Positions 37,430 through 49,750 of a DNA stretch of 64,000 nt are shown here, in pieces. The position numbers were made by a program, and so were the translations under genes. Under the pieces are notes generated by a model that saw nothing but the letters and a program-made list of their open reading frames with translations, ran no database searches and was not told the DNA's origin. The first letter of the stretch is position 1. Each line of letters starts with the position of its first letter. Source of the DNA: Haemonchus contortus (taxonomy: Eukaryota; Nematoda; Chromadorea; Rhabditida; Trichostrongylidae); contig LS997563.1 of NCBI GenBank assembly GCA_000469685.2, positions 1,440,869 through 1,504,868 on the forward strand. Direction: 5' to 3'.

Positions 37430-39776
37430 TCAGTGTTCATCAGTGTCAGATCGACTATCATCATCATGCATTCCATAACCTTTCGAATTACAGTAACTTC
37501 CATGACAGGAGCATACTGTGATCCCGTTTCCTCTTGAACGGCAGCCAACATTCCCGTCACTTGCACATCCACCAGATATTCGCTTGTTACCTTTACCTGC
37601 AAATAAAAGAGTTGACAAGCAGGTGTCAAAGAATTAGTGGGAGAAAATGAGCCCATGTATTATTGTTTTCCTTTCTCTTCGTTTACCAGTGTGTACAATA
37701 ATTCTTAAAATCTGTTGGCAGTGGAGCCAAAGTTGATTTTCTTCCGATAAATCTTTCTAGTAGAGGTTTTGTGGTTGTGCAAACTTCTCACTCTACTTGC
37801 TCCGTTACAAAGCTAAACACAGAGTGAATCTTTTTGCTTGGTTTCGCTGCTCTTTGGAGTCTCACTAAAAGACCAACACTTTGTTCAATCATAGATTTCC
37901 TAAAGTCGAAATTCCGGACGTCAAAAGTAAATACAAGAAGTAGCCTTCTTTCTAGAGTCGAGTCTTGTTTTTTCGACCCACTATAAAAGTACTCCTCCTC
38001 AGAACAAAGCTTTTTACTTTCTAGCTTAAGTTATGCTCCTGCCATTGCCGGCCACAAGGCCAATTGTAAAAAAAGGAAGTTGGTTGGTGCAAAGGGTTGA
38101 TTATCCTTTACTAGAAAAACTCGACTAAAGAAACGATAAATATATTCGAGGTGGTTGCAGTGAGAGGATGTTACTTCGGCCTTGCAACGGATGAACTGCG
38201 ATGCGATGCTGGGTTATTTTACTTAACAGGAGACTCACTGGCGTATGGAGTGTGGGCAAGGTGGGAGAACAAGCCCAAGATGAGATAGAACTGACGAAAG
38301 CAACTAGAAAATATGCTGAACTAGTTCACTGAGCGAAAATGTCTGGCCGTCATGACAAGGAAAGCCAGCTCACGCAAAAGGGGTAGAAACTCAGTATGCT
38401 GCTGAAATGGGGACTCGAAAACTCGTCACCTGCTTCTAAGTGGCTAATTAACAGAAAACATCAACAACTACAACATGCCAATTAAAGATGTTCTCCCGGT
38501 CTTCACTAGCTTGGTCGATATAAAATGGAGTTCGATAGAAATCAGCGTGAATTTCTAGAGCCATAATTAGAAAATATGCCGTAGATGGAAGAATTAGGTT
38601 GAGCCATAAGTCCTGAAAAATGATAGCGTTGATTTTTAGAGATTATAACTCGAGAAAGAGGCGACGAAAATGGATGAGCGTGGCATCGTTAGATAGAGCT
38701 GAAAAACTCTTCAAAACACTTACTCGAACTCACCTAACGGTTTCCTTTCCTGCAACCATGCCCCATGATTTCAAACCGTCGCGACTCCACCTCAGCAACA
38801 CCATCCTATTCCTTTTTTTATCTGGCCAAGAACTAGCGGAGATCGATAGACGTATGAAGGAAGATTACTAGAAGGTTGCTTCTGCTAGATGCACAATTTG
38901 CAGGTGGCACTCGAAGTTCACGTCGGACCACTATTCCATCGAAGATGAAGACCGTCTGGGACACTCAATGGAGTTGGATTTGGATGTGCTGCGGAGCCAG
39001 GTGGAAGCCGATCCGTATCAAACTACTCGTGCACTGGCAGTCACTCTTGGGGAGTCAGTCCATAGTTATCCGTGGATTGAAGAGAATCGGCAAGGTGTGA
39101 AAGCTGCGTCGATGGGTGCCTCATTCTTTGAAGCAGTATGACATGGATTTTCGCGGTGACATGGCACTTTCTCTCCTCACGCTCAGGCGCAGGAGTTGGT
39201 CAGGGGTACTCGGTCGCATGTATTTGGAAAAGCTTTTTATACTCCATCCAACGATGTCTCGCGCGTCCATTTTCGTCATCTATTTCCCGAGTTATGATCT
39301 CTAGAAGTCATCACTACCACATTGTCCGAGTCCTTACGACTCAACCTAATAGTTCAGAAGAAATAAACGTCGCTTCATGGGCGTTGTACACGCAGAATTC
39401 TGTCTTACCTATTGAGATTTTCGCTCTTAATCTGCAGCATGTCCCTGTGATTGTAAAGTTTTAGTCAGCATCGAATTGCAATTGAAATTTTAAAGGGAAA
39501 AAGGAAAATTTGGGAAATCTTAAAATCAAAAAAATCATATCAAATACATGAAACACGAGGGCAAATCTCTAAACGACCATAAACCGGTCAATTCAAATCC
39601 CTAATCCGAGACTCACCCCTGTTTTTGTACACGTACTCGCATCCATGATCACATGCCGTTATTGTTGTAAATTCCTTTTTACTATATTTGTAGCAATCTT
39701 CAGCAGCAAGGAGTTCAGTTGGTAAAAGAAGAAGAACTACGATCAGGCAGATGATGAAGGAAAGTGAGTGTGGCAT
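37430..39776 (-). CDS. Secreted 8-Cys protein, ET-module/Ly6-like
   Basis: Two exons, 39776-39617 and 37596-37430, join in phase 1 (AGG G|GTGAGT donor; ATTTGCAG acceptor) into a 108-residue protein. Residues 1-24 are a signal peptide with a long Leu/Val core (LIVVLLLL). The mature part has eight cysteines (residues 28, 42, 46, 64, 72, 82, 84, 89). The pattern DCYKY...CDHGCEYVY...GGCASDGNVGC...VCSCHGSYCN ends in the C-x-C-x4-C-N signature of ET-module and Ly6/uPAR-type extracellular domains. The tail is acidic (HDDDSRSDTDEH) with no membrane anchor, so it is likely secreted. No specific function is known to me. The intron (about 2.0 kb) holds a 756-bp deleted mariner. Confidence 0.8.
38594..39349 (+). 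mobile_element. Deleted mariner with long inverted ends (756 bp), in an intron
   Basis: It begins TTAGGTTGAGCCATAAGTCC and ends TCAACCTAA. TA follows on the right (39350-39351) and AA, probably mutated TA, precedes on the left. It has the same structure as 33291-34053: 5' end, partial transposase, then an inverted 5' end of about 130 bp. Both copies diverge from full-length elements right after CTCCTCACGCTCA, so they share one rearrangement. Confidence 0.88.
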
Positions 39777-39956
39777 CTTGCAATCTGGAACACTTACTAG
39801 TGAATAGCAAAACTCAATGAGGGCGATGAAAAAATGAGATGGAAAGGTTTCGGATATGATGGAATTGATGGGAACTAAGGTGGAAAGGGAACTAAGGTTG
39901 GTAGCATCCCAAAAAACACATAGATGTTGTAGCTTTAACAACAGATGTAGTTTTAA

Positions 39957-39968
39957 CCTTTTATATAG
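39957..39968 (-). promoter_or_regulatory. TATA box candidate
   Basis: CTATATAAAAGG on the minus strand, 181 nt upstream of the ATG at 39776, is a good TATA match and the likely core promoter of the secreted-protein gene. The distance implies a leader of roughly 150 nt or a trans-spliced leader. Confidence 0.4.
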
Positions 39969-40494
39969 TCCCCATACATTCAAAAACCTCTACAGAAACC
40001 TCTGTGGGATTAATGTACGGCGAGAAACGTCCTTTCAGCTTAAATTCGCTTTTAATTCAGTCGTTATGAAAACAAAATGCGAGATATCGGACAAGTTTGA
40101 AGGAGATGGTAAGGGAATAGGACGAAAAAAAAGAAAAAGATTTCTACATCATTGATGCTCCGGTTTCTCGACGAGTCTGACACTCCCACACATAACGAAA
40201 AGGATACTGCATTGACCAGTTCTTTTTAGGGTTGCTTCCCACGTTGGCCTTCTATTCATAAAAAGAGAATTTCAAAAATTTCATTCTAGTCCACGTAACT
40301 ATGGCATCACTCCAACTCTAATAAGGATTCTCATCGTCACATACAGGGATGTTGAGTTTCGTGGCATAATCCGATAAAAGAAGAGTAACGTATGAAATAT
40401 CAGGAGGAATCTTGCTGCGTAACACGATCTCGATCTAGCCGGTCCGATTAGTCTTTTGCTCTGTGTATGTCCCATATAACCATCATGTTTCATA
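39969..40494. other. No gene identified
   Basis: Likely promoter-proximal and intergenic DNA of the secreted-protein gene. Nothing else recognisable. Confidence 0.4.
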
Positions 40495-40740
40495 GAGTGG
40501 CTCAAGTGGCGCACTATCAGATGCACATGGTCCAAGGATCGTATCCCCCTATTAATACTCGCCTGAGCCAGCCGAACCTTCCATCTCATCTATTGGTACC
40601 AGACTCGTCGTGGAGGATGATAGCAGTGAATTGTTCATCGGCTGGCGACTGCAAGTCAGTGTATATGCACAAAGGCATTCAAGCCGCTGGGATTTTGACT
40701 GAAACTTGAATGAGGGGGCGCATCCCAAATCCGGTATTGG
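40495..40740 (+). repeat. tRNA-derived SINE copy
   Basis: The head GTGGCTCAAGTGGCGCACTA, the shared core GGTACCAGACTCGTCG and the tail GGGGGCGCATCCC give the full layout in plus orientation. Confidence 0.8.
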
Positions 40741-43019
40741 TAATGACGGAGAGTTTATCCTTTTGGACTTGGCTCATCAATGATTCTCGGCGGACGCTTG
40801 ACATATGTGAACTTCGACAACTTTACTATTTCTATTAGAATATATTAACTATCGATTCACCCCTTCAAATCAGTCGTCGTCTGGGTGAGTGCCAATTAGC
40901 TACAGCCCGCCGTGAGAACTAGGAATTCGTGAAACATCGTGAATTTCTGGAAGATTAAAAGTACGAATTCCATTGAGAGGTCTATTCCGATCGGAGCGCC
41001 TTATATGAAAAATAGTATCTGGCTCTGCTCTTACCCTCCTTTTCGAATCTGATTTTCTTCCGCCTTAAACTGTACTCAAGAAACCCAGGTTATGGGTCAG
41101 TAGGGCCAGTGCCATCCAACCACTTTGTGGAAAGTTTTCCAATAAATCTAAGCTGTCAACAAACAAAAGTGTATCTCCTAAGGACCAAATACTAGGAGAA
41201 CCGTACACGCCATACGATTGCCATGACCATAAGGTTACGGTGGTTACGCAGTAGATTCCTAGCACGTTAAACAAATACAAGGACGGCGGCGAGCATCGAA
41301 CTTTTTCATGGAGGTTCTGAGTGGAAGCAATCGGACCTCCTGCAATGAGTAGGACGAGATGACACTTAATTTTTTCTGTGGACATGCTACCTACCGGCAA
41401 ACAAACTCACTGAAAAATATGTTATACTAGATGTTTATAAAGAAGGTTGATTGCTTTGCTCAGGGACACAATACTTATTTACAAACTAAGATCAAAAGAT
41501 CAGAAGCTTGGCGAAATAGTCTATAAAGATTCGATCTCTCTGCTCCCCGTTTGCTAGCTAGGCCCAAAAAAAGTAGAAAAGCCAAAATCGATTTAACTTA
41601 AGACATTCTAAAGTGAGATGTCTCAGGGGAGCGACCAGGAGTAAAGGACACGGCCAGAACCAGGAGGAGCTCCGGACTTGTATGGGAAGGGCTTAGTGAG
41701 ATTTTCCGTGTTAATCAAACTCAAAAACGATAGCCGATGTCTTCAAGCTGACAAAACGCCGACCATTCGAGATTCCTCTGTTGACTGGATAGAGCACCGG
41801 ATGCATAACCGATAGAGAGCGAAAGAAGTAGGAAGCTTCGGGCTCATACACCTTGCTGCATGGCGGGGCAACTAGCAAGGAAACGCCGCGAGCTCTGCTA
41901 GCTGCCTCACCGATGATGCAATGGAATCGAGCCAATGCCTACACATTGAATCAGAAAATAGGGAACGAACTGCGATTTTACAAGATTAAGCCTAACCATG
42001 GGTACCAATTGGGAGTGACCTCAGCAATGAGGCCGCCCCTAGGTCATCTATCCCAGTAAGGAGCGTTGAATAGGAAATTTTCTAAATAGTTTCCGCTAGA
42101 ATGGATGAAGAAATGGTAATAATTATTTAAAGCAAAAATGTAATAATTATTTTCTCTAGATAGATAGATCGACAAGTAATGAATCAGTACATTACGTCAC
42201 CCCTATTCAGGACCAAAGGTACAAATCGTTTTATCCTGATTGTGAGGTAGTGATGTCAGATTCTCCTCAAGGGCCTCAGGGAACCAAAAGGAAGGATTAC
42301 AAATTGAAAGCCCAATTCGTTGAGAAGCTATAATCGTCTTAGAGGTTAAAGAATACAAATGCCGACGTGGGACGGTATCTCTTTGTAAACCCCATAGCAC
42401 TTCACCCATGTGCAATCAATGCGTTGAAAGGTGTTTACTCGACAACCGGTGAGAGTTCAAACAGAGCCCAACGACTCGATCTGATCGATAATTGGCAGAT
42501 AAACTCAAAATCCATCATTTTTACAGCGATATTTGGTTGAAAAAGTCGTGACATTAAAAGTTCCACAAGAAAATGCAGTCAGGGCCAAAAAGGTGGTTAT
42601 AAATAGCTCCCTTCAATTACAGTGACTCCGTAGGTATTCGGATTGGAGACTTTCAGTAGTCGCGCATATTCATCTTAGAGATAAATTATTAGAAAAAAGA
42701 GAAGGACTAGGACGTGTTATAAAAAATAAAAAAGCGATTCTGAGATAAAATCACAAAGGAAACAAATAAACGAATAATTTTTCGGAGAAGAATGTATTCC
42801 TCTCGCTGCGAAGGTGCATGCGTCGAATATGCATCGGACCGAACGCTATGATACGCTGTTAATAGCTCTGATCATATGGTTTATGGGTTACGTCACAGGA
42901 ACATTGGTGATTCCCTCATTACTGCTGTTGATATTGAACATATTATTCCTGTTCAGAGGTCTAGTATCAAAGTGTAAAGTGCAAGGATTTCGACGTTGAG
43001 CAATCCCATATTTGGATTA
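40741..43019. other. No secure gene
   Basis: A minus frame at 41065-41400 has 111 codons and an internal ATG at about 41385 after a TTTTTCAG. Its translation contains WSWQSYGVYGSPSIWSLG, but no domain is recognised. A plus frame at 42814-42999 could encode two adjacent hydrophobic helices (LLIALIIWFMGYV and LLLLILNILFLF) without a clear start. Both are weak. Confidence 0.3.
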
Positions 43020-43400
43020 CTCGCCCACCCGCCTCTCATTTAAGGTCGTAGTGACTTCGAATTGTCGCTGGTACCTAAAACGACATGTGAAGCCAACTAG
43101 TGTACTGCTTTTATCCTCCCTTATCTCCCTTACAACTCTGAGACGCATTCACCGACTGAGAATAGTGAAAGGCTTACGAGGTCTGGCAAATGCCAATCCT
43201 GGTTGACATCACATGTGGTCTTGACTATTTAACTGATCTCAGAAAGATGGAAGACTTGGTTGTTAAATAGTACCCACACGTTTGTAAGATAAAAGCAGTG
43301 AAGGGTACATTGGCTGACGATAGCAAGTTATTGCATAGGCGTCACATTTATTCCATACGCCAATACGACGCTGAGTGGAAGCCGAATGCACGGACGAATC
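43020..43400. repeat. Two degenerate SINE copies in opposite orientation
   Basis: 43040-43200 aligns in minus orientation (core GGTACC, then TGCTTTTATCCTCCC). 43235-43400 aligns in plus orientation (GGAAGACTTGGTTG, then AAAAGCAGTG). The second ends just before the Tc1-like element. Confidence 0.5.
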
Positions 43401-43439
43401 CCTCAGACAGTACTGAATAACGCCCGCTAACCTTATCTA

Positions 43440-45012
43440 CAGTACCGTTCAAAAAGAAAACACCTTGAACCTTTTCTGCCATGATTCAACTCGAACCAAA
43501 TCTTTTTACTTGATTTTTTGACAGCACTTTTTCCAAACATTACCGACTCTCCTGCGATGCGAATGCAATGCGAAGTTAGCTCACTTCCAGCAAAGTAGGC
43601 GAATTTCCTGCGAGAGGGCCATGTTCTTTGTGTAGATTACATTGTGTTTTTCGAGTCTAAAAATATTGGTGATTCTTCTATTCTGTTAGCTGATCGCTCT
43701 TTGTGAAAGGACAGACCTCTGGCTCTCGCTTTCTGACCGTGAAGAAGCTCTGCGACATTGCCACGAGCAGGAGCAGGAAGCAGGAATTGATCCATGCTCA
43801 ACATTCAAGGCTGTTTGTTGTACTAACGTCTGCGATTACGAAGGCTATCAGAGGTGTTGAGTTTCTCACGGGCTCAATCAAACGAGCCAGCTCGGGAAGG
43901 TTACGGATTTCCGCTTTTGAGGACGATATAAGATCATTTGTGAGTCGACTCGAGTTTCCAAACGAGCATCTTCCGATGTAATGGTCGAAATATCGACGAT
44001 GGCGACTTCGCTACCATCTAGAGGTGCCATCAACGGACACCTGTGGGTAGCTGGAATATATGGAGGAAGACTTGTCGAAAAGTAACTGATGTCTGAAAAA
44101 AGAGACGAGGGGCTTCAATGGGCGCGTGAGCACCCTCACTAGACCTTCAACCAGTGACGCGAAGTCATCTGGAGCGACTAGTCAAAGATTGTTTTGCTTG
44201 GTTCACTTGGGTCTCGTTCGTGGGCGACCTTTCAAAACACAAGTTCCGACCCCAGGTACCATTTGACAACTCTCAGGCATGGTGCCTCTTCAGTATTGGT
44301 TTGGGGATAGTCTCGAAGTCTAGGCATGGGGTCCGTGCACCATTTTCTCACCACTACGGCCCAGCAGATGTACGTAGACATTTTGGAGAAATCCATGCAA
44401 CCTTTTTCCCGTCCTGTGCACAGAAGATAATTTACATTCCAGCGAGATAACGACCCCGGACACAGATCTAGGAAGGGCGTGCGAGTGGCTGACTCATCGA
44501 GAAATCCGATGCTTTGGCTCACCCAGCCATTCCCCTGACCTGAACATCAATGGACATTCGTGGCAAGAACTCAAAAAAAGGATAGCCGATAAAACCGTCA
44601 CAAATGCTGCTCAGAAGTTTGGCCTATTTGAAGAAGAATAGAAGGAAACAGATAAGTGCCTGATCGGCAAGTTGGTCATATCAATGCCCCATAGAAGCCA
44701 GGCCGTCATCGGTGCCAACGGCTTCACTACGAAGCATTAGACTAGTATTCAATTAGGTTTTAATCTCATGACGATAGTACTCAAATCTAGTGATTTATTT
44801 CAAATTATTGAAACTGGTGTTATTTTGTCCTGTTCAAAAAAATGTAAAAAGTGACCTTTTAGACAAAATAAAGAGGAGTTTTGCTAGTTCCGTGATTGAG
44901 ACATTGAAAATCATTACTGTTGACAACATATCAGAAAAATCAGTCAAAAACATTGAGTTCGAGATGAGCTATGGCAAATAGGGTTTGAGGTGATTTCTTT
45001 TGAACGGTACTG
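43440..45012 (+). mobile_element. Decayed Tc1-superfamily transposon (1573 bp)
   Basis: The ends CAGTACCGTTCAAAAAGAAA (left) and complement of CAGTACCGTTCAAAAGAAAT (right) are flanked by TA (43438-43439, 45013-45014). CAGT termini and TA targets are typical of Tc1. Transposase remains on the plus strand near 44445-44640: a DNDPGHRSRK stretch, then after a frame break PSHSPDLNI and WQELKKR. These match the Tc1 DDE region DNDPKH...SPDLNPIE...W. Several stops and frameshifts make it inactive. Confidence 0.88.
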
Positions 45013-45197
45013 TATTATCCGCTGGTCCTTTTCCTCTGTCCAGTTGGTCTTGCTTGATCTGTAAGTAAGCTTTCTCAGTCAGTTACATCCATGTCGTTGC
45101 GTCTCCAACTTTGACTAACTGGTTTACATTGCAATTGACCCTAGGCTTCGAGCTCTTCTGAGTATTTCAAGAAAAGAGATTTATTTTACCCCTGTAG

Positions 45198-45945
45198 ATG
45201 CCTTTCTCTATAAAAATTTTGCTAACTTTCCACCTCAGCCTGGAGTTCCCCCTCCCATCTGCCCTGAAGGCAATGTCGTCACCAAGGAGGCTTTTCCTCA
45301 GTGGCCTCTACACGAATCACTTCGCGATGGATTTTGGAGTCGGAAAGAAAAGGAACGTTTTCACTGCTAATTCTTGCTACACCTCACCCAAGCTCGATTA
45401 GATTGAGAGAACATAGGTAACGGTGTCGACGCCTTCCCAACAGCGTTCCTCCAGAGACGATCAGTTATGGAGATGCGTTTGTTCGAAATGAAGCCATACT
45501 ACTGTTCTAAAATGGAACAGGTTCCCCGAATTTCTTAGAGCTCAAGCAACTTCATAGTATGCGAGTACTCCATCGTACTCGCCTTCTACTTAAAGATGAC
45601 AGCGACAGCATTGCCCTCTCGGCTCTCTCGTATTCTTCGTTTTACAGTTTGGGCATCCCTCCTAATCTTGAAGTGACCAATTTACTCTGAGTAGACGAAT
45701 GTTTTTCTGCGATATCTATCCTCCGTCGTCATCCTCACAAATACGACTCGATCGTTGATTCTGTTGTAATGGGTGTTGTGGGTATTGAGACGGACGGAAC
45801 AAAGGTTGTCCTAACTGTTTACCAGGTATTACTTAGCTACTTTTTCTCGATAGAAACGTTAATCGTCTCTTTTGCTCTAATCCTCAAGATTGTGCATTAC
45901 AACATCAACCATTTTACCACATCTCAACTCTACAAGATCATTTGA
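45198..45945 (+). CDS. 3' exons of an unidentified gene
   Basis: Just right of the Tc1-like element. A CCCCTGTAG acceptor opens a Pro-rich exon from 45198 (PPQPGVPPPICPEGN...), open to TAA at 45368; its donor is unresolved. Then a phase-consistent chain follows: 45444-45503, 45558-45646 (54-nt intron), 45695-45825 (48-nt intron) and 45889-45945 with a TGA end. It gives ETISYGDAFVRNEAIL, LLLKDDSDSIALSALSYSSF and AISILRRHPHKYDSIVDSVV, which look like amphipathic helices, perhaps HEAT-like. Unspliced, the same frame has stops at both small introns, so a pseudogene is the alternative. Family not recognised. Confidence 0.4.
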
Positions 45946-48900
45946 AATTATCGTCAAAAGGCTTTAATATTGGTTTCAGGAGTTTAATATTTAAAAAATG
46001 CACATGCTACATATATCGCTTCTGTGAGTTTAGTGGAAGATAAAAATTATAATAGAAGATTTTATTCCTGGTGCCTTCTCTGAAAATTTCGACCCAAATT
46101 CTTGAAAAAACTTTAACTGACCTAGTTATTTCTCGAGTATCATTCAGCACGCCAGGACTATACATATTGATTACAGCCAAAAATTATGAAGCAATGAATA
46201 TGGGTAACCAAAATTGCCTGAAATCGAAAAATTTACGAATACTAAGAGCGAAAAATATTCCGAAAATCAGAAAAGGACGGAAAATACAGCTTGAATCGAA
46301 AGGTAGTTGGACCATCACTACAATTGAACGAATGGGTCGCCCACATTACCAAATTGACTACCATCAGCGATCATCGAATCGATAGATCGGACCGCCAATT
46401 GAAAGATCAACATCAGTGGTTCCCCAGCTTGGTCCTCAAATCGTTTTTACAGGCTGCATTGTGAAGGGATAAGAATGAAGTGGCTGGCATCGAGGGATTC
46501 TCCTGGCTGCGCCTTGTTTTCAACTTCCACGACGAACCGAAGAGGGATAAGGAAAGAGTTATTGGTCTCTACGACAAAAAACGGGGCAAAGTGATCATGA
46601 AATTGATTTTCTTATTCGTTAAGTCAAATATGGCTTCAGCTGGCCAATTTAAAGAAGTTAAAGGAGTACTGAATTTGACCAGACCCCGTGGACAAGCTAC
46701 TTTTGTGAAAGGCGGCAATACCTCTTGCTAATAATCCATTTGATGGGTTGGCTGAATCCAAACTTCGAATAACACCCCCCCCCCCTCCCCTCCCTCCCCC
46801 TCCCCTGACGACGCCAGAATGGATTACTGTCCCTTTGCAGTCACTGGAATGCTCGGATTCTTATTCTGTTGCAAAATTGTGTAGCCCATCTTGGATGCTA
46901 GAAAAAATATGCCTGATAGCAGTAACTTTACTTTACCCCATAGACATTCGACGATTTCCGTGCCATACGCTAAATTTAAAATGATCCCTGATTCAACTAC
47001 TCTTTCAGAGCCGTTTATTTTCTGAATACGTTTTCTTCGCCATTTTTGCACTATTCTGAGCTATCACTTCCATTACTCGTCCGAAACTGGACACCCCGAA
47101 ACCACCGTGAACTGTGCCTTTAAACATGGGATCTGACCACCGTTTCATGATTAAGGCAATAGCGTCAATTGAATCGAATTGGCGTTCAGTTCTCTTACTT
47201 TGCTGATAACAACATTAGCGTTCCTCCCACGGTAGAGTAAAAAAGAACACTCATCGGAAAAGAGCTAATTAGATAATGTTACGATTCTTTGCAATTATCC
47301 CACTTGGCTGAATTCTAGTGTACACAACTTCCTCGTTATTCGTTGCAAAACTTTGAATGAACAATCCCAGTTCTTGCCAAGCTTTATTTTTATTGGTTTT
47401 CAAGTCTTTCAAGTTATGAGGTGGTAGTGTAGGGATTTGAAACAGATATACCACAACTTATATACGCCCACAGTTTCACAGAAACTTTCCCTTCATTCAT
47501 TTATAAGTCATTCCGAAAGTCATTTAGAAGGTAAAAAGCGGTGGTACAACAGATATTCAAGTGAATTTTGTAAGAAGTCAGAGTCATCAGGTTTATTGTT
47601 GGTTTGAAGAGTGATATGGAAGCAGTATGTACAACTGGTGCCCACACCGCATTTGCTAGAGTGGACCTAGAATGTACCGTTCCGTAATACAAAAAAGAGT
47701 CAGTACTTTTTGTCAGGAGGTAGATTATGGTAGGTAGACAGGAGTTCATCTTAGAGATCTTCTATACGGTGCCCTGTCAGTTTAATGCCATTGTCAGCGC
47801 TACGTTGGCGATCGTTGTCGAATTTTGCCCTTCCATCTTCTTCCCACCTTTGCTTGCCCCGGGAGAGTACAACAGCTCAGGTTTCGGCTTTGGGTCTGCA
47901 GAATACGCATGTGTCGCAACATCAGTTGCACACTGTGACCACTTTCGAACCTCCCATGTGAGCCTCGGAAATAAAAACCAAGAACGATGGTTGAATTGGT
48001 GGAAAAGAAAGGTTGGAGGTGAGACACTACAACCACGTTCATTGCATGAGTAAGGTACCATGACTCCTTCCCACATACAATTCTCCCTCGAGAGGTCTTA
48101 ATGGCACCACCCCATGCTCCTCGGAAGTTGACGAATGGAACTGCTGACGATGCTTCCCTCACGAACTGCTCAGATAGCAACAAGTCAGGTTCTGTTGAGA
48201 CTTTGCATAGCTTGGCTATATAAAGAAGGGTAACGGTATGGTCATCTCAGTTGCTTTGTTTCCGCGAACGAAGCCAAACTTATAGAGTTGCTGGCTGGAA
48301 TCGATGAGTCAAAGAATAGGGGAATGAGGGTGGCCACTTGATTACCTTTATCTTTCCCTTATTCGGTTTCTCTTATCTTGTGTCCTCTGCTAATCCGAAT
48401 TATTCCTCCACTCGATTGAAGAGTTCCTTTGTGAAGTTGTAACCACATGTCGTCTCGAGGTACTTCCTCAAGAATGCAGTTTTGCGCCTTTATCAAACCA
48501 ATTTCCTAGCTTACCTACACGATCGTTGGCCCATAGGGCACTGCGGGAGCAACCCATGCACGAGTCAGGTCCTTTATTCTTTCAAATGAGAACCAACTAA
48601 CCAACAAACAGAGGTCGAGGAATGAAACAGAACTGATTTGAGCGGGTATTTATTCGAGGTTGTATTCCGAACGATTCGGGCAACGACGATGCCTTCTGGT
48701 ATCCTCCTACCTGGGAATTTACGCTTGAATTTCAAATCATTAAACTCAGGTTGTTGAATATTGCATTGTGATTCTTCTGCCGACGAGGTTGTCAGGTGAA
48801 AAATTCATTAGTGGTGTGACGTTTCGACGCGATAATCTTTTCCAAAGGTCTAAACGTGGCACAAAGCTCAAGAGATGTTCTCTAAACTGCCAAACGCCTC

Positions 48901-49750
48901 CTCTTCCCAGCCTCACTGATAGAACGTTCGGGTGAACAGACGGGGAGACACCAACGAGGGGAATAAAAATTAATCAAGTTGCTAATTCAGTTCAGAAGAA
49001 CGAAGTTTATGAAAATTCGCTCAACTCACAGAAACACTATGAAGGCATCTGTCGCATCACAAAGTCTTTAACTTGCTTCCGAGGGTTTTGTTGAAGATGG
49101 TTATTTACCTCACTGGGATCATCCTGCTTAGGACAACTGCCCAAATTCGCGTGCTCCCATATAAAGAATTCATATAAGTTTGAAACCACACAAAAAAAAA
49201 CTTTTGCACAGTAGGAGCAAAACCTGCACAATGACTTCAAGCTGTCTTCCTCAGACGTAATCCTCAGACGTAAAACAGAAGATGTCATTTGGGCTCCCAA
49301 GTGGTGCCACCAGTATTTCGTACATTTACAGACAACTCTTTCTGTTAACGGAACATGTGAGAATCAGAAACAGGCAATGCCTAAGCGAAAGGATACAGGA
49401 GAAAGAAGTATAATCGCTTTATAGTGCTGTCCCCCTGCTGTCCCCCGAAATCCACACCCAATGCCCACCCTTTCTTGCAGAGCCTATTTAATTTCTGCTG
49501 GAATCTGGCTTTTAACTCTCAAAGAACCTCCTTCGTTTTTTTCACTTCTTCCCCAACCATTCCGGTGATGGAGCAGCATTTCATGACGAATATTTTGTGC
49601 TGTTCATTTTATGAATTCATTCATCAGAAAAATCGCTTCACACATCTGGACGATCCTAATTACGGAAAACAACCGTTTTATATTCCTTTACTTCCAGGCG
49701 CACGTGTTCATCGAGGAATCGTCTTCGAGAAACACCAAATTATGCATGTT
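45946..49750. other. No secure gene
   Basis: The C-rich tract at 46772-46806 and a solitary MITE end (complement of TTTAAAGGCACAGTTCACG) at 47106-47124 are visible. Plus frames at 46071-46385 and 46480-46731 and minus frames at 47777-48183 have no recognisable product. Confidence 0.35.
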
